From Metarhizium brunneum (Eukaryota; Ascomycota; Sordariomycetes; Hypocreales; Clavicipitaceae): a DNA stretch of 64,000 bases. The notes beneath the pieces are model-generated. The model did no database searches. It worked only from the letters and a program-made list of their open reading frames with translations, and had not been told where the DNA came from. The stretch is taken from contig NC_089422.1 of NCBI RefSeq assembly GCF_013426205.1, positions 3,224,001-3,288,000 on the forward strand, given 5' to 3'. The translations under genes were made by a program, and so were the position numbers. Positions 47,906 to 59,623 of this stretch are shown here, in pieces (position 1 is the first letter of the stretch; every line of letters starts with the position of its first letter).

Positions 47906-48030
47906 TTTTGCATATTCTTTATTGCTTTCCTTGGTTGTGCCTCTGCATATTCTTTATTGCTTTGCTTTGCTTCTGCTTCTGCATATTCTTTATTCCTTTT
48001 CCTCACTTGTGGTTCTGCATATTCTTATGC
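47906..48030. repeat. 36-bp minisatellite, four copies
   Basis: TGCATATTCTT(TATT) recurs at about 47909, 47944, 47980 and 48016, a steady period of about 36 bp, with pyrimidine-rich spacers between copies. It lies just after the stop of the 44171 gene, probably in its 3' UTR. Confidence 0.8.
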
Positions 48031-48795
48031 TTCCTCGTCTTACTTGGACCTTTGTTCATTGTTATCGTTTATTGAGCCGGGATGACAGCATTTTGCCTCT
48101 TAGAGATATATTTTATGATTGCATACAGGCATTGCGACGGCGTTGAGTTGGATGGCATGAAAAAAAATTGGAGCATTTTTTATGGTGTTGTCGTGGCAGG
48201 GAAAGATACCATTATTAGTTTTGTTGTTGTTTGGAAAGCATGGCGAAAGGCGAACACTCGTTTTCTTGAATATCAATACTTGGATAGATAGAACAAACAA
48301 ACAAGGCAATTGCCCTCTGTAAATGGAGTCTCTCATGGCAAGTGACATGCTTGTGATCCATCCATCTCATCTATATTGGCATCCGTCAGCTCGCGAGATT
48401 CCGCCCGCGCCGGCCGAAGGGGTTTCTGGCTCCGCGGCTGCCAACGCATTCGGTGTCCGCAACATTCGACGGGTAGTATGCAAAGATCTCAAGGCGGTAT
48501 CTATCCGAAGCACGTAGCCAAAAACTTTGGAGAAATCAACCGTCATACCAAAAATGGCGTGGCCAGAGGCCACTCTCATGCACCGGCATTACCCCCTTCT
48601 CCTCGTATATCGTGTGATATCAGCGCAATCGTACACAAAGCATCTCCCCGTACCTGCACGTTTTGCCTAGTAAAGCGCAGCCTGCTGCGAACAGTGTAAT
48701 CTTGGCGGTTGCACAATCATGGGACCCCTCGTCTTGTCCCACGTGAAAGAAGACTGATCACCTGAGTCATGATGCTACGGACTGTGTGCTCGACG

Positions 48796-48806
48796 TATAT
48801 ATATTT
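48796..48806 (+). promoter_or_regulatory. TATA box of the oxygenase gene
   Basis: TATATATATTT, 77 bp upstream of the chosen ATG (48873). An in-frame ATG at 48786 lies upstream of this TATA box, so it is unlikely to be translated. This supports the shorter protein. Confidence 0.6.
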
Positions 48807-48872
48807 AGGCGCGGAAATGACATTATATGGCGGAGCCAGTCTGAGCCAAGTCAAACAAATTGTATCTTCAAG

Positions 48873-50006
48873 ATGGAGAAATCACAAACAATGGTGAATG
48901 AGCCGAAAACGGTTCAGCTCAGACTGGCATCTGGACAAGAGCCCGTTACACGAACTATTCTTCAAACTCCACCTCGAGACGCGCTGCCATCGGAAATACC
49001 CGTGATTGACATTTCCCGCGCCTTCAGCCCTTCCATCGACGACCGCCGTGCTGTGGCTAGGGAAATCGGAGATGCCGCTGAAAACATTGGCTTCTTCTAC
49101 ATTTCCAACCATGGTGTGCCCGATGCCGTCATCGCCGGTGCCTATGAAACGGCACTTGCTTTCTTCCGCCAGGACCTGGAGACAAAGCTGAGGGCAAAGA
49201 TCGCACCGAGCCAGGGCAAGATATCGGGCTATCGCCCCTTTGCCTCTCAACGGATAAACCCCGATGAAGGGGCCGACCACAGAGAAACCTTCTCCTGGGC
49301 GTACGATGCTACGTACGACCCGGAGATGGGCGACATCAACGCGGTCCCGGAACATGCGCGCAAGTACATCAAGGCGGACGAGTCTCCCTGGGAGGCGACG
49401 TCGCAAATGCCCGAGCTCAAAGCCGCACTCGTCGCCTACTTCCAATCTTGCCTGGGGCTGGCAAGAGCCCTCACGCGCTCGTTTGCTCTCTCGCTGGATC
49501 TTCCGGAAGACCATCTGGACTCCAAGGTCAAGTATCCTGACGTGATGATGCTCCTGAACTACTACCCAAAGAAGGAGCCGCAGCCACCTGCAGGTGCACG
49601 GAGACAAGTGTCGATGGGATCCCACACCGACTTCAGACTGTTTACTATCCTGTGGCAAGATTCCACAGGTGGGCTGCAGATTCTCAACCGGGACGGGCAG
49701 TGGATCAACGGCCTGCCTGTTCCTGGTACGTTTGTCGTGAATATTGGAGACTTTCTGCAGAGGATCACCAACGATCGGTACGTGAGCACTGTGCACAGGG
49801 CGCGAAGTCCGAGTGGTGAAGAGAGGGTGAGCATTCCGTTCTTTTGGGGCTTCGGCCTCCACGAGCGGTGTGGTGTTTTGGAGAGCTGTGTCGGCGAGGG
49901 GGAAGGGCCGAAGTACGACGAGATTAGCACGCAGGAGTATGTCGCTAGTAGGTCGCGACAGTTGATGACCTGGGGAAATGAGGCGGATGGGGGGAAGAGT
50001 AGTTGA
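48873..50006 (+). CDS. 2-oxoglutarate/Fe(II)-dependent oxygenase, isopenicillin-N-synthase-like, 377 aa
   Basis: A single exon from MEKSQTMVNEPK. The N-terminal DIOX_N segment is clear: SEIPVIDISRAF, then ENIGFFYISNHGVPDAVI. The catalytic jelly roll has the iron ligands His251 and Asp253 (MGSHTDFRLFTIL) and His308 (YVSTVHRARS). Arg318-x-Ser320 (EERVSIPFF) should bind the 2-oxoglutarate carboxylate. All required residues are present, so the enzyme should be active. The family oxidises small molecules such as gibberellin, flavonoid or peptide intermediates and pyrimidines; the substrate here cannot be told from sequence. Neighbours are housekeeping genes, with no synthase, P450 or transporter, so it is not in an evident biosynthetic cluster. 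A TATA box supports the start. RTT106 ends 292 bp away, tail to tail. It is predicted cytosolic. Confidence 0.93.
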   Translation: MEKSQTMVNEPKTVQLRLASGQEPVTRTILQTPPRDALPSEIPVIDISRAFSPSIDDRRAVAREIGDAAENIGFFYISNHGVPDAVIAGAYETALAFFRQDLETKLRAKIAPSQGKISGYRPFASQRINPDEGADHRETFSWAYDATYDPEMGDINAVPEHARKYIKADESPWEATSQMPELKAALVAYFQSCLGLARALTRSFALSLDLPEDHLDSKVKYPDVMMLLNYYPKKEPQPPAGARRQVSMGSHTDFRLFTILWQDSTGGLQILNRDGQWINGLPVPGTFVVNIGDFLQRITNDRYVSTVHRARSPSGEERVSIPFFWGFGLHERCGVLESCVGEGEGPKYDEISTQEYVASRSRQLMTWGNEADGGKSS

Positions 50007-50298
50007 TGGACGACTGTGATGGGGTGTCGCTGGGTTGATGCGAGGTGTAGACCTGCAAGATGCTGCGGATATGAGAACACTGCGTCGCGAATTGGTGCGG
50101 GGGGGTTGTGCACGCGACTTTGAACTTGAGTGCATCTTCTTTCCGAGATGGTTTATTCTGCTTGGTATCGGGGTGGGAATGCAAGACGCGCAGCATACAT
50201 TCTTTTTGATGGTATTAATACTCCAACCCTTGTAGCGTCGTCCCAGAGCTTCGTGTCACTCGTACACATGGAGAATACAAAACGCCATCCTGTGCTCG

Positions 50299-51927
50299 TT
50301 ACATGACTTCAAACTTTTCTTCCATGTCCACATCCTCTGTCGGCCGTGAGCTCGCCATTGTCGCCCATCCCTGGCGAACGGGGACTTGGGACGTCTTCTT
50401 GCTCTGCGCAGCTCCCACCGGCTGTACAGGCTTTGATACTGGTTCTGGTTTGACCTCTTCTTCTTCTTCTTCCTCTTCCTCTTCTCCCTCCTCTCCCTCC
50501 TCTACTCCTTCCTCATCGTCATCATACTCTTCTCCATCTCCGTCACCATCATCATCATCATCGCCATTCTCGTCACTAGAGTCTCCGGATCCTTCGCTGT
50601 CCCCTTCGCTACCAGGATCGTAGTCTTCCTCATCTTCGTCCTCGTCATCTTGTAACTGTTGTTCAGCCTCGAGTTGGGCTTTCTCTAGCTCGGTCCCACC
50701 TTCAGCATTGCCACCTTCAGCATCATCTGAGCCTTTCTTTGGGCCCCTGTTTTCAGCAAGTTGAAGCTTAGCCTTTCTTTGTTCTGCCATGCTTCGATCC
50801 TGCAGCCGGTTGCGCTTCACGTAATCGTCAATGCCTCCGTAATCCTGTTGATCCAACATGCCAAATTCCAGTTCCTCGTTTGGTTCACCCTCTCCCGAGA
50901 AAGTCTCCACCACCATGTTGAAGGTAATTTGCAGGATATTAGTGTAACTAATAGCAGCAATGCAGTCCAATGGAATGAAGATCAGGGGCTTCTTGAATCC
51001 CCACAGGATGCCGTTCTCAAGGAAGAAAAGATACCCGTCCTTTGAACCACGGAAGCCACTCACATGCACAGCCCTTTCATTCGGTCGGTGGGGCTGGCGA
51101 ACAACGCTGTGAAATTTGTTGGGATCTGCTGAGATGATATCATGAGCGTTCCCAGCAGCTCGCAGCCTCCTGTCAAATGCCCAGTGGAAAAGTGACTTGT
51201 AAGTGTCCGATACCGCAGCAGCAGCTGACGCTTCGGTGCCGCCAATGGTGCCCTCTTTTGGCGCCGTAGCGGGAACTGTGAAGACTAACGGCTCGATGGT
51301 CGGTGGATTGGTCCTTGACGGGAGGCATGTTGCTCGGGGGAAGAGAACATAGTTGTGCTGTATTTGCGCCTTTTCTGGCACAGGCAAGTAGAAGAGGTAT
51401 TCTATAAAAAGTCAGGGGTCTCGAAACTTGATCCCAGTAGTAACAACGCTGGCTTGCAAATGCCTACCGATATCCTTCCAAGCGTATGTTATGCCTGGAA
51501 TAGGGACAGTTGTTCCAGGGGCCCTGGCGTATACAAAGTTTTGAGTAAGGCATATCTCGAATTTCTTTCTTTGGGGGACCGAAACGGATATCTCCTTAAT
51601 ATGCAATAGCACGGGCTCATCAGAAGCGTTTCCAGAGCTCACTTCTGCCTGTTGTGTACCATTTGCATTCATGGGAGTGTCGACTTTCCGCTTCTTCAGG
51701 GCGGGCTCGCCACCGTTGTGTAGTTGGTCGTAGACGTGGCCGGCGATTTCGTTGAAGAGAGCAATGCGTCCAGGCGAATCTAAGGCCGCGATCAGAACCT
51801 CCAATCATAACTCGGGCATTGCTCACGGAGCTTTGTGCTTACCGGCGGCTCGGTTGATCCCCTCGATAATATCTGGTCGCGACTGGAAGATCAGGCCAAG
51901 CCTCTGTGAATCAAGGGCTGTAGACAT
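50299..51927 (-). CDS. RTT106: Histone chaperone Rtt106, 499 aa, three exons
   Basis: Exons are 51927-51843, 51779-51468 and 51401-50299; introns are 63 and 66 bp. The protein starts [20 protein letters not shown] and continues [19 protein letters not shown]. The first part carries a basic KKRKVDTP motif, a likely nuclear import signal. The double PH-like core follows ([60 protein letters not shown]). After the core comes a long acidic tail with runs of Asp and Glu, as in other fungal Rtt106 proteins. Rtt106 binds H3-H4, especially with H3K56 acetylation, and deposits them in replication-coupled assembly and heterochromatin silencing. It is nuclear. It is head-to-head with VFA1. No key block is missing, and its length is normal for filamentous fungi. 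Confidence 0.95.
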
Positions 51928-52343
51928 GGTAACGGGTTCCGTGCTTGCCAATTGACTTGTACAAGCGTGGCAAACGCGATGGAGAAAGCAATTAAGTGAG
52001 CTGGTTTGGGATTAAAGAAACAACATTGCAATCACGGCCATGGCCAGCGCGGCAACAGAAGAAAGCGACTGACGTCGGCGCGAAACCTGGATGATTACAT
52101 AAGAATTTTTGGGTACATTTTTGCCCATGTTGGAGAGATGCAGAGCTCGATGGCCGACCCACGAAGTTGGGGCTGCCCCGCGGAGGGGTCCATTGACATT
52201 CCATGCGTCCTCAGACCTTCTTGAAGTCAATACGCCTCGCCAACCATCTACCGCCGCCATCAAACACCATAAGAGTGCTAGAGAATATCATACCGTCTTA
52301 GGGAAGGATTGATTTGGGAATAAGACAAGTCGTTTGCAGAGCC
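51928..52343. promoter_or_regulatory. Divergent promoter shared by RTT106 and VFA1
   Basis: 416 bp separates the two start codons, which point in opposite directions. No coding region is present. Both genes must draw their core promoter signals from this interval. Confidence 0.6.
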
Positions 52344-53079
52344 ATGTCGGCCCCATTCCCCAATCTTTACACGCATAGAAAGGTGGCCGAAAGCGCAGCC
52401 AAAACTTGTGACGTTTGCTACAAGCCAAGCACTTCTGTTCTTATTACGCCAGACAAGAAGGTAGGTTCAGATAGGTTGCGTGTTGTATGTTTCTCGGATG
52501 GTGTTTAGACTTGGTTTAACACTGATAAAGGACTTTTTCTATGTCTGTCCGTCACATTTAAAGGACACCTACTTCTGCACCCCAAAGATTGACGAAGCCG
52601 CACTCAAGGCCAAGCGCGAGAAGGAAATAGCTGAGGAGACCGAGAAGCTAAAGAAGGAATACGAGGAACGTCAACGCAAAAAGAAAGAAAAGGAGTCAAA
52701 AGATAAAGACAAAAAAGACAACAAGGAAAAGGACAAGGACACTGATAAGAAGGATAGCAAAGACGAGGAAAAGGTGGCTGATCAGTCGGCTCAAAACGTG
52801 TGTACTTCATGGGCTTTTTGCGTTCATCATCTGACCTGTCGATAGTCCAAGGACGATGGATCCGGCATACCAAACGAAGAGCCTCGTGTCTTTGAACTCA
52901 AGAGGTTTGAACTCTGGTTGGCCTCTGTTTCATGTATCTATCGCGCTAACCATGTCAGTGCATTCTACCAACAACGGCTTCAAAGAAAACGACAGGTTGA
53001 AGCTGCAAAGAGAGATCGAGAGCGGGTCTCCCAACCTGGATACTTTCCATCTGTTCCATCTGCTCCCCCCGCCAAATAA
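52344..53079 (+). CDS. VFA1: Vps4-associated protein Vfa1, 187 aa, four exons
   Basis: Exons are 52344-52460, 52531-52797, 52846-52904 and 52959-53079; introns are 70, 48 and 54 bp. The zinc-finger-like N-terminus has Cys22, Cys25, Cys45, His48 and Cys55 ([35 protein letters not shown]), the signature of the Vps4-associated family. A very basic, lysine-rich helix follows (about 60-120, REKEIAEETEKLKKEYEERQ then repeated K/D/E). The C-terminus (AFYQQRLQRKRQVEAAKRDR, then SQPGYFPSVPSAPPAK) resembles the part of yeast Vfa1 that binds the Vps4 MIT domain. It is an endosomal/cytosolic regulator of Vps4 in the ESCRT pathway. The intron 3 donor (GTTTGA) is weak, but the joined frame is continuous and ends in a typical motif. 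Length is similar to yeast Vfa1. Confidence 0.9.
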
Positions 53080-56000
53080 TATCATGTTGCATCGTTTGCA
53101 CTCAGGAACACATGCCAGGGGATGACTTGACCATGCAGAAAGCAAGAGAGCTTGTGATGGGGCATTAGCAAGGTAGTAGTCGCTACAATTATCTTCACTC
53201 AGTCGGCTTGCATTCTCATGCCTTTCATCATCAAGGGTTGTGTAGGGGCCAAGCACCGCAGCATTTCATGAACTATCTGAATGACTGGATTGTGTTGCTT
53301 CGTATTTCGGACAAACATAGAATTTTAAGATACCCAAATTTGACTAATCGATTTAGTTCCACAGTCTTCTGACTCTTCTCTCATGGGCGCCAGGGCTCCT
53401 TTATCACTTCTCAGCGACGCTTCGGCAAACTTGTTCTTTTAGCAGCCTCAGACGGATATAAATTTCAAGGAAAGGCCGCATTCAGTTTTATATGCTAGAT
53501 GATACTCAAACGTAGTGTCTTGTGAGCAGTTCATCTCAATCGATGGCCCCTGCGATGATAACGGCTATTCGCCTACGAGATTGGCGACCGTGCCCAAAGT
53601 CTTATTCGATGAAAGAATCTGATAATCAACAATGAGATGTGAACTTGCTTTTTACCGACCAAGCTTCATCAGATCGGATGGCGCTGATGCGAGAGATCCT
53701 GGAGCATCTAGGCGAATCGGTACTCAAAAGCTGACTCGTGGCGCCACATTGCGAATGCTCATCCGTTGCACTCTTCACCTTACAGCCCCCTAGACCTGAA
53801 CTCCATGCGCAACTCAATGACGAGCTTCAGGCAAAAAGGACCCTCTAGATTACACTACCAAGGCCATGAGAAGGACACAGAAAAGTTGGTCGCGCTCACA
53901 AGGCAAAAGGCTACAGTCGCCTTGGCTTTACTCGGCCCAACTTTCTCTTCTTACGACACAAGCAGACCAATATCGTCTTACCCGACCGAGGCTTCCGGGA
54001 ATCTAGCATCAGAAGGAATAAAGTAATTTTTCACCAATTGAAACAGTGAGTTTTGAAATCGCTATCCACAAACGATAGAGTACATCTTTTGATATTCCCT
54101 TCCCACCGAAATGTGGCGGAAAGCTGAGAGTACCCTGATATTTTTTGACGAGGACTTGAAAGTCTAAAGAGACACTAGCTGCCTTGCTTGACAAATGTTG
54201 ACGGACAATTTTCAGCTTCAGCAAGCCACCCCCGAGGAGGATTCTGTCACAGCTTTCCCACCCCCTTGGGTCGCAATTGAAAACTGCGAGGTTAGGCAGC
54301 GTTTTCCTCGCAGCTTGCATTGAGACATTGCGCAAGTCCCCGAGGCCACCCGTGATGGATTTCGCTTCAAGACTTGAAGAGCTCGGCTTAACGCAAGGGG
54401 CAAGGCGTGGGATGATGCACTTTGGCATGCATGCTTTGTTCCGGTGGCCAAACAGATGCGATTCCTCCCCGTCATGAACCTGGGATTATTTGCGCACCAA
54501 CAGACCGCAGCTTGCAAGGATTCTGCATTTTGATGGCAACAGAAGTCCCCCAAGTACGGCACCTGCTCTCGGACTGCTACTGTCGGCCGATTCAATTTCG
54601 AGCTGTTCCTGGGACATTGACGGGTGGAAGTACTAGCCCGAGTCACCGTAACTACAGATAAACCCCCCCAGAGGACCTTTAGACTTTGCGCAATCAACGG
54701 CTAAGCGTGTTGATTACCGCACAATTAGTCGCCTGTCAAGCCAAGTCAGAGAATGTATGCTCAATGAATAGATAACCCTCTATCTTGTTGTGAGTAGCCG
54801 ATCAATAGGCAAGGCCAAAGAACCCTTACTCAATCCTAGATCAAGCCATGTGCTAGTTAAGGAGAATGTTGGCGCGGCCGTCCGATGCAACCCTACTATG
54901 GCGATTGTTGCCTTTTTAGCTTGACGCTCTGGCTGCAAGCTAAAGCCACGGCTATCACAAGCTACGGCCCACATGGCATCCTGCACAGCTGATGGCATGC
55001 GGCTTGCTCTATGGGTGCGTTTAGTTTTCTCAATCCATTCATGATGAAGTGTGATCCCAGCAGGTGGGGGCCTAAATTGTTCCCAGAGAGCGATCCGTGT
55101 TATCTGTGTCTGTAGATGACATCTTGTGGATAAAAGACGACAACAAGGAGAACCCTGCTACGAACAAGCAAAAAAGAGGGAGTATCTCGACCTCCATCAA
55201 AAGGTGCCACAAGCCCTGGCTCGTAGGCTCGAAGCGTGTCCAGCAATTGCTGATTTGACGGCTAATCAGGTTGGGGAGTTGCTCCGTCCCTGCCGTACGC
55301 AATTCAGCCGGGACAGCCCAGAAGCTCAACACATGCCTCTTTCGAGCTCTTGTTTTGCGACTGCCGTTTGGCTAGGTGCCCTGGCGAGGAAACGGCTTGC
55401 TCGATGGCTGGCTCCCGAGAAGTCTTGAAGCGCAACAAGAAGCATGGCTGATCGTCAGCTCCGTTATGCTGACAATGGGTTCCCATTCTCATTTACTGTG
55501 CTTGTGAAATAACTGAAGAACATGGGCGGGAATTAAAACCTTGATACTTGAATGCAAAGTGGTGGACTTTATTCATGATTCTATCTTCTCTGGCTCATAT
55601 CCCATGTACATGGAGCCCGCGCGTACACATTATATTCAAGTGTGCGTTGCGGCTATGATGATCCTCCCAAGTTTGAATCACCATCAGTATTAGTCGGGGA
55701 GGCTTCGACCTCAGCTACTCAGACAGCCCACCCCGCAAAAGATTGTAGCTTCAAACCCCGTCCCACAGAAAAAGATGTATCGAGAAAAGAGTCCTTCAAG
55801 GCTCCAAGTAACACCATCACCAAGCTTACTCCAGGGCCTCGGCGAGACGTACCCTACGACGGGGGCTACATCTCCGACACTGGAGGATCAGCTGAAAGTC
55901 AAACTTGTCATGTAAGTCAAGTGAAGAAAAACGCATTTGTACTCGGGCAACTTTAGGCATGCGTTTGTCTGATGAAAGCCACCACGGACGGCTCCAACGG

Positions 56001-59000
56001 TTGACACGTGCTGCTTGCCGAGTCCCAAAGCTGCGGAGCGCTCGCGTCAAGCACGTTAATGGCCAGACCAACTTGGGCAATTTGAACAAAGACCCTGCTG
56101 CTATCGTTTCATGACGGAGACAATGCCACCCAAGAACAGAGCTCATTGACGGGGCTTGTTGCTCATGATGCCGGGCTACGTGGAACGGCAAACAGGTGCA
56201 GCCGGTGCTTGCATAACTGAGGACCATATTGGGCTTAAATCTGATGTTGCCGAGAATTGCCAAACGCTTCTTTTCAGAGTTCTACAAGGCGTGCCGAGCG
56301 AAACAGTGAAATGTTTGTAGGAATCCCTTGCCGTGCTCACCGCCTAGCGCATGTTCCGTCCCGTATAGACGGGCAAGGGGACACGTCGTTGTTGAAGGTA
56401 GACAAAGGTCAAGTCCGATATAAAACAAAAAGCTATCTACTCATACGCCCCTTTTACCTTTTTCTTTTCACAAACAGAGTAGTCCGCCTTACAAGCTTGG
56501 GCGCCTGCGTAGCGAGCATATGGACTGTTTCCCCAAGCAGGCGTGCAACTGAGCATCTGAGTTGACACAGGCAAAAGCGGCACTGAGAAAAGCATCCAAG
56601 TCAACGGGATATAAGAGGCCGGGCATCAAAGCCCGTGCCGTATAGCCGTGGGAACAACCCTCCCGACTATATTGGAGAGTCCCGTCCAAGCGTCACCCGC
56701 AACATGATGCTTCTGCATGTCCGGAGTGCCAACTTCAGGGCAAGTCAGGCAGTCTTGCTAGCACGTGCAGGCTCATGTGTGTCAAGTCCCAAGCAGGAGG
56801 CGAGGGCTTTTGCTCGAGAGGGGGGCGTGTGCTTGTTGTTGAAGCCGGAGGAACAGGTACTTGGAGCGCATGTACCGTCGACGATGGTGTCATGGGTAGC
56901 AACGCAGCCTGGAGATGCTGCGGGGCCCAACAGCCTGACCGGCATGAGAAGAATGCTGCTATTCAGTCTCCGGCGACGACAGAGGTGAGGTGGTGGTGAA
57001 GGAGGTGGGAGAAGGCTGAAGGAAATCCATGAAACACGACGGGCGGGGGACGCGCACATGAAGCAGCCCTTCACCCAACACCCTGCGTGCTCTGCGTCGC
57101 ACGTTCGGGGAGTCACTCGCCATGACACTGCAGTGGCTGGCATAGGGAATGGCCAGCCCTTTGGCGGATGCTTACTCTGAGGATGGGACGAGGCTGGGCG
57201 CAGGCTCGACCAGCGTAGGAGTAGGGGCACAATTTGCTTACGGCAGTGGATCTCTGCTTCATGCATCATGACGCGCGCTTATGTTTGCGAGCAGAGACAC
57301 GGCATCGTGACGCCTGAGATGAGATTCAACCTAACCGACCTAGACGCTTCCAGGATCCTGTGGCATGGGGCCAGCGTGGCTGTTGGGCCGGAATGACAAC
57401 TTGCGCAATCATGATCCTCTTGACTCGGGAGGGGGGAAAGGCTGCACTTCTCGTTCGCCAATATGCAGTGAGATTTAAGGCTCTCCAAACCCTCTCTCTC
57501 CTCGGTTGAGCGTGATGGGATCTCGGGACCAACCGCGTGTCTGCTGACGGGCTGGTACGCCCCCAAACAAAGATTTCCGGAAGGCAGTGTCTTGCTCTCG
57601 CCAGCACCACTAGATCCGGATCCGGATCTCGGGCAATGGAATCTCACGACAATGATTCAATGTTGACGGGCGACGAGGCAGCGCGTGCTGCGGCAACGGC
57701 TGAAATGGAGAGGCATGGATGCGACTCGGCCGCTGTCAGCGTAGCTCCCTTGCTTCAGGACAGGCATAGCGTAAACCTCGTAGGGCAAATGGTACATGTA
57801 GTGATTCCATCGAGGAAACAAAACCCCTCCCGGCCGCTAGCCTTGTCACACTAATAACATAGGCATATTGAAAGGAGGGGACCGGGGGAGGGGGTGTCCA
57901 ACATGGGCCTGGCCGCCTTGTGAACAAAGATAGTTCCGGTCGTCTAGTCATGCCGGATTTTCTGTAGTTGCATTGATGGACGGACGGAAGGGCCGCTGAG
58001 ACGACAATGGCATGACTCGATCTAATAGCCTCGAGAATCACGCCAAGAAGACGTCATTTTTTTGCACTCGGGCGTCGGGGAATTATGCATCACGTACTCT
58101 CAACTTGGCCGGCTGTAAATTACGGAGTCGTCGGTGGCAAACAAGGACGTATTAAACGCCCTTGCAAGGTTTGGTTCTTGTGCTACCTGGCCTGAATCGG
58201 TTTGCCTGCCGCCAAGGACACGCTAGCATATATGTTGTTGTATCTGAGTCTGTATCCCGGGATATACATGTACGTATACAGGGTGCGTTTTGTTCGACTG
58301 ATTTCTTTGTCTTGTCTTCTTTTTCTTTCTTCCCTTTATCGTAGTGTATGGATAAGCCCGGAAAAGGTATACTTGGGCCACGGCATCGGGCTGAACCTGA
58401 CAACAACAAGAAACTCGGAATAGAGCGTGCCACATCCAATCCGCGAGAAAGCGCCTGCGCCGCAATAGATTGCTCGTCCTGTAACAGGGCGGATTGAAAC
58501 GCCTAGCGTGGCATCCAGCCGAAGGAATACGGCCGAGACTCGCATTTGATGTCGCATGCGCCGTGCCGATCCGTGACATTTCAAGTGGGGCGGCTCGGTG
58601 CCGGCCAGCATGGCCTTTGACGGAACCTTTGACGGAACTCGCCTCCAGTTCGGGCGTTGCGCCGGGCCCCGGCATCGAAGCCGTCTTCGACTGACGCCTC
58701 TTGATTGCGCCTGGAACGTGGGCCGGATGGCGACGGCAGAGCCTGCTCAGGGATCCGATGAGAGTCTGAAATAGCATCCACACCCGCGCAGCCTTGCTCG
58801 CACATCAGGCGGGCGGCAATCGGCGAACATGACGTAAATGATTAGTAGAAACGTCTCTTTGCTTCCCTGAAAGCCTAATGGCGAGGCCGCAGCTCAAGTT
58901 AAATCCCGGCCATAACCACGTTTCATTATTATCCGTGCAAAGCATCAAGCTCTGCATACCCAGAAATTCGAGCCGCCTGTGTCTTGAGGGGAAAAAAAAA

Positions 59001-59623
59001 TAGACTCACTTTACTCAAAATAGAAGTACACGCTCAGCTTCGCCCCGGCAGTGCCATGATAAGAGAACGGGGGTCCTATAGCTCCTTTACCTCAGCCCCA
59101 AAGCTATCCTTGAAGCCATACTAACATGTCGGAACAAGGGAAGAGCAAAAAGGCCGTGCGCACATATATACATTCTAATATTGACATGTATATATACAGG
59201 CAGCACGATTGGACAATTTAGCGAGTTATTATGGCAGCGCCGAATGCGGAACCTTGTGGCCCTAAAAGCCTTCATGTTCTTGGCACCACAGGACAAAGCT
59301 CGTCATCTCTCTGCCCGCGGTTTTGACAAGAGATGGAGCACATCGGTTAGATGGCGAAGAAAGAGACTTGCATGGTGGAGGCTATCCCGGAGCAGAAAAT
59401 TTGACGCAAAGGGTGACCAGGGACCCAAAAGCTGAGTTGTCCTGTCATGATTTGGGGGATCTTGCTTTCCCACTGCATTTCGTCACTGTCAGGTCCCAAA
59501 ACGTTGTGCCACCACGACATCGTCGTGTTAACCATTTGTGTCTTTCTTCCTCTTTGTGTTTGATCCCACTACGGCACATAGCCTATGTATATGCCGTGTG
59601 TCCCCCCTTTTATGTCGTTTTTT
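53080..59623. other. Gene-free stretch, 6.5 kb
   Basis: No gene is supported. Frames of 80-180 codons occur on both strands (for example 54428-54009 and 54697-54218 on minus, 55642-55956 on plus), but none shows a domain, a leader or splice sites that extend it. A 12-bp TTTGACGGAACC repeat sits near 58615-58640. It may hold decayed sequence or long 3' regions. I cannot judge RIP without a dinucleotide count. Confidence 0.5.

Larger units (their letters stand above)
47805..48872. other. Intergenic, 1.1 kb
   Basis: 3' region of the 44171 gene and promoter of the oxygenase gene. It starts with TTTG repeats (47847-47863) and the 36-bp minisatellite, and ends with a TATA element. No other gene is supported. 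Confidence 0.6.

Noticed and set aside
48882..50135. 417-codon open frame antisense to the oxygenase gene
   Set aside because: It mirrors a high-GC coding region with strong third-position bias and shows no domain; the sense strand has an intact enzyme.
54009..54697. Two overlapping minus frames of 139 and 159 codons in the right gene-free stretch
   Set aside because: No conserved motif, leader or splice sites.
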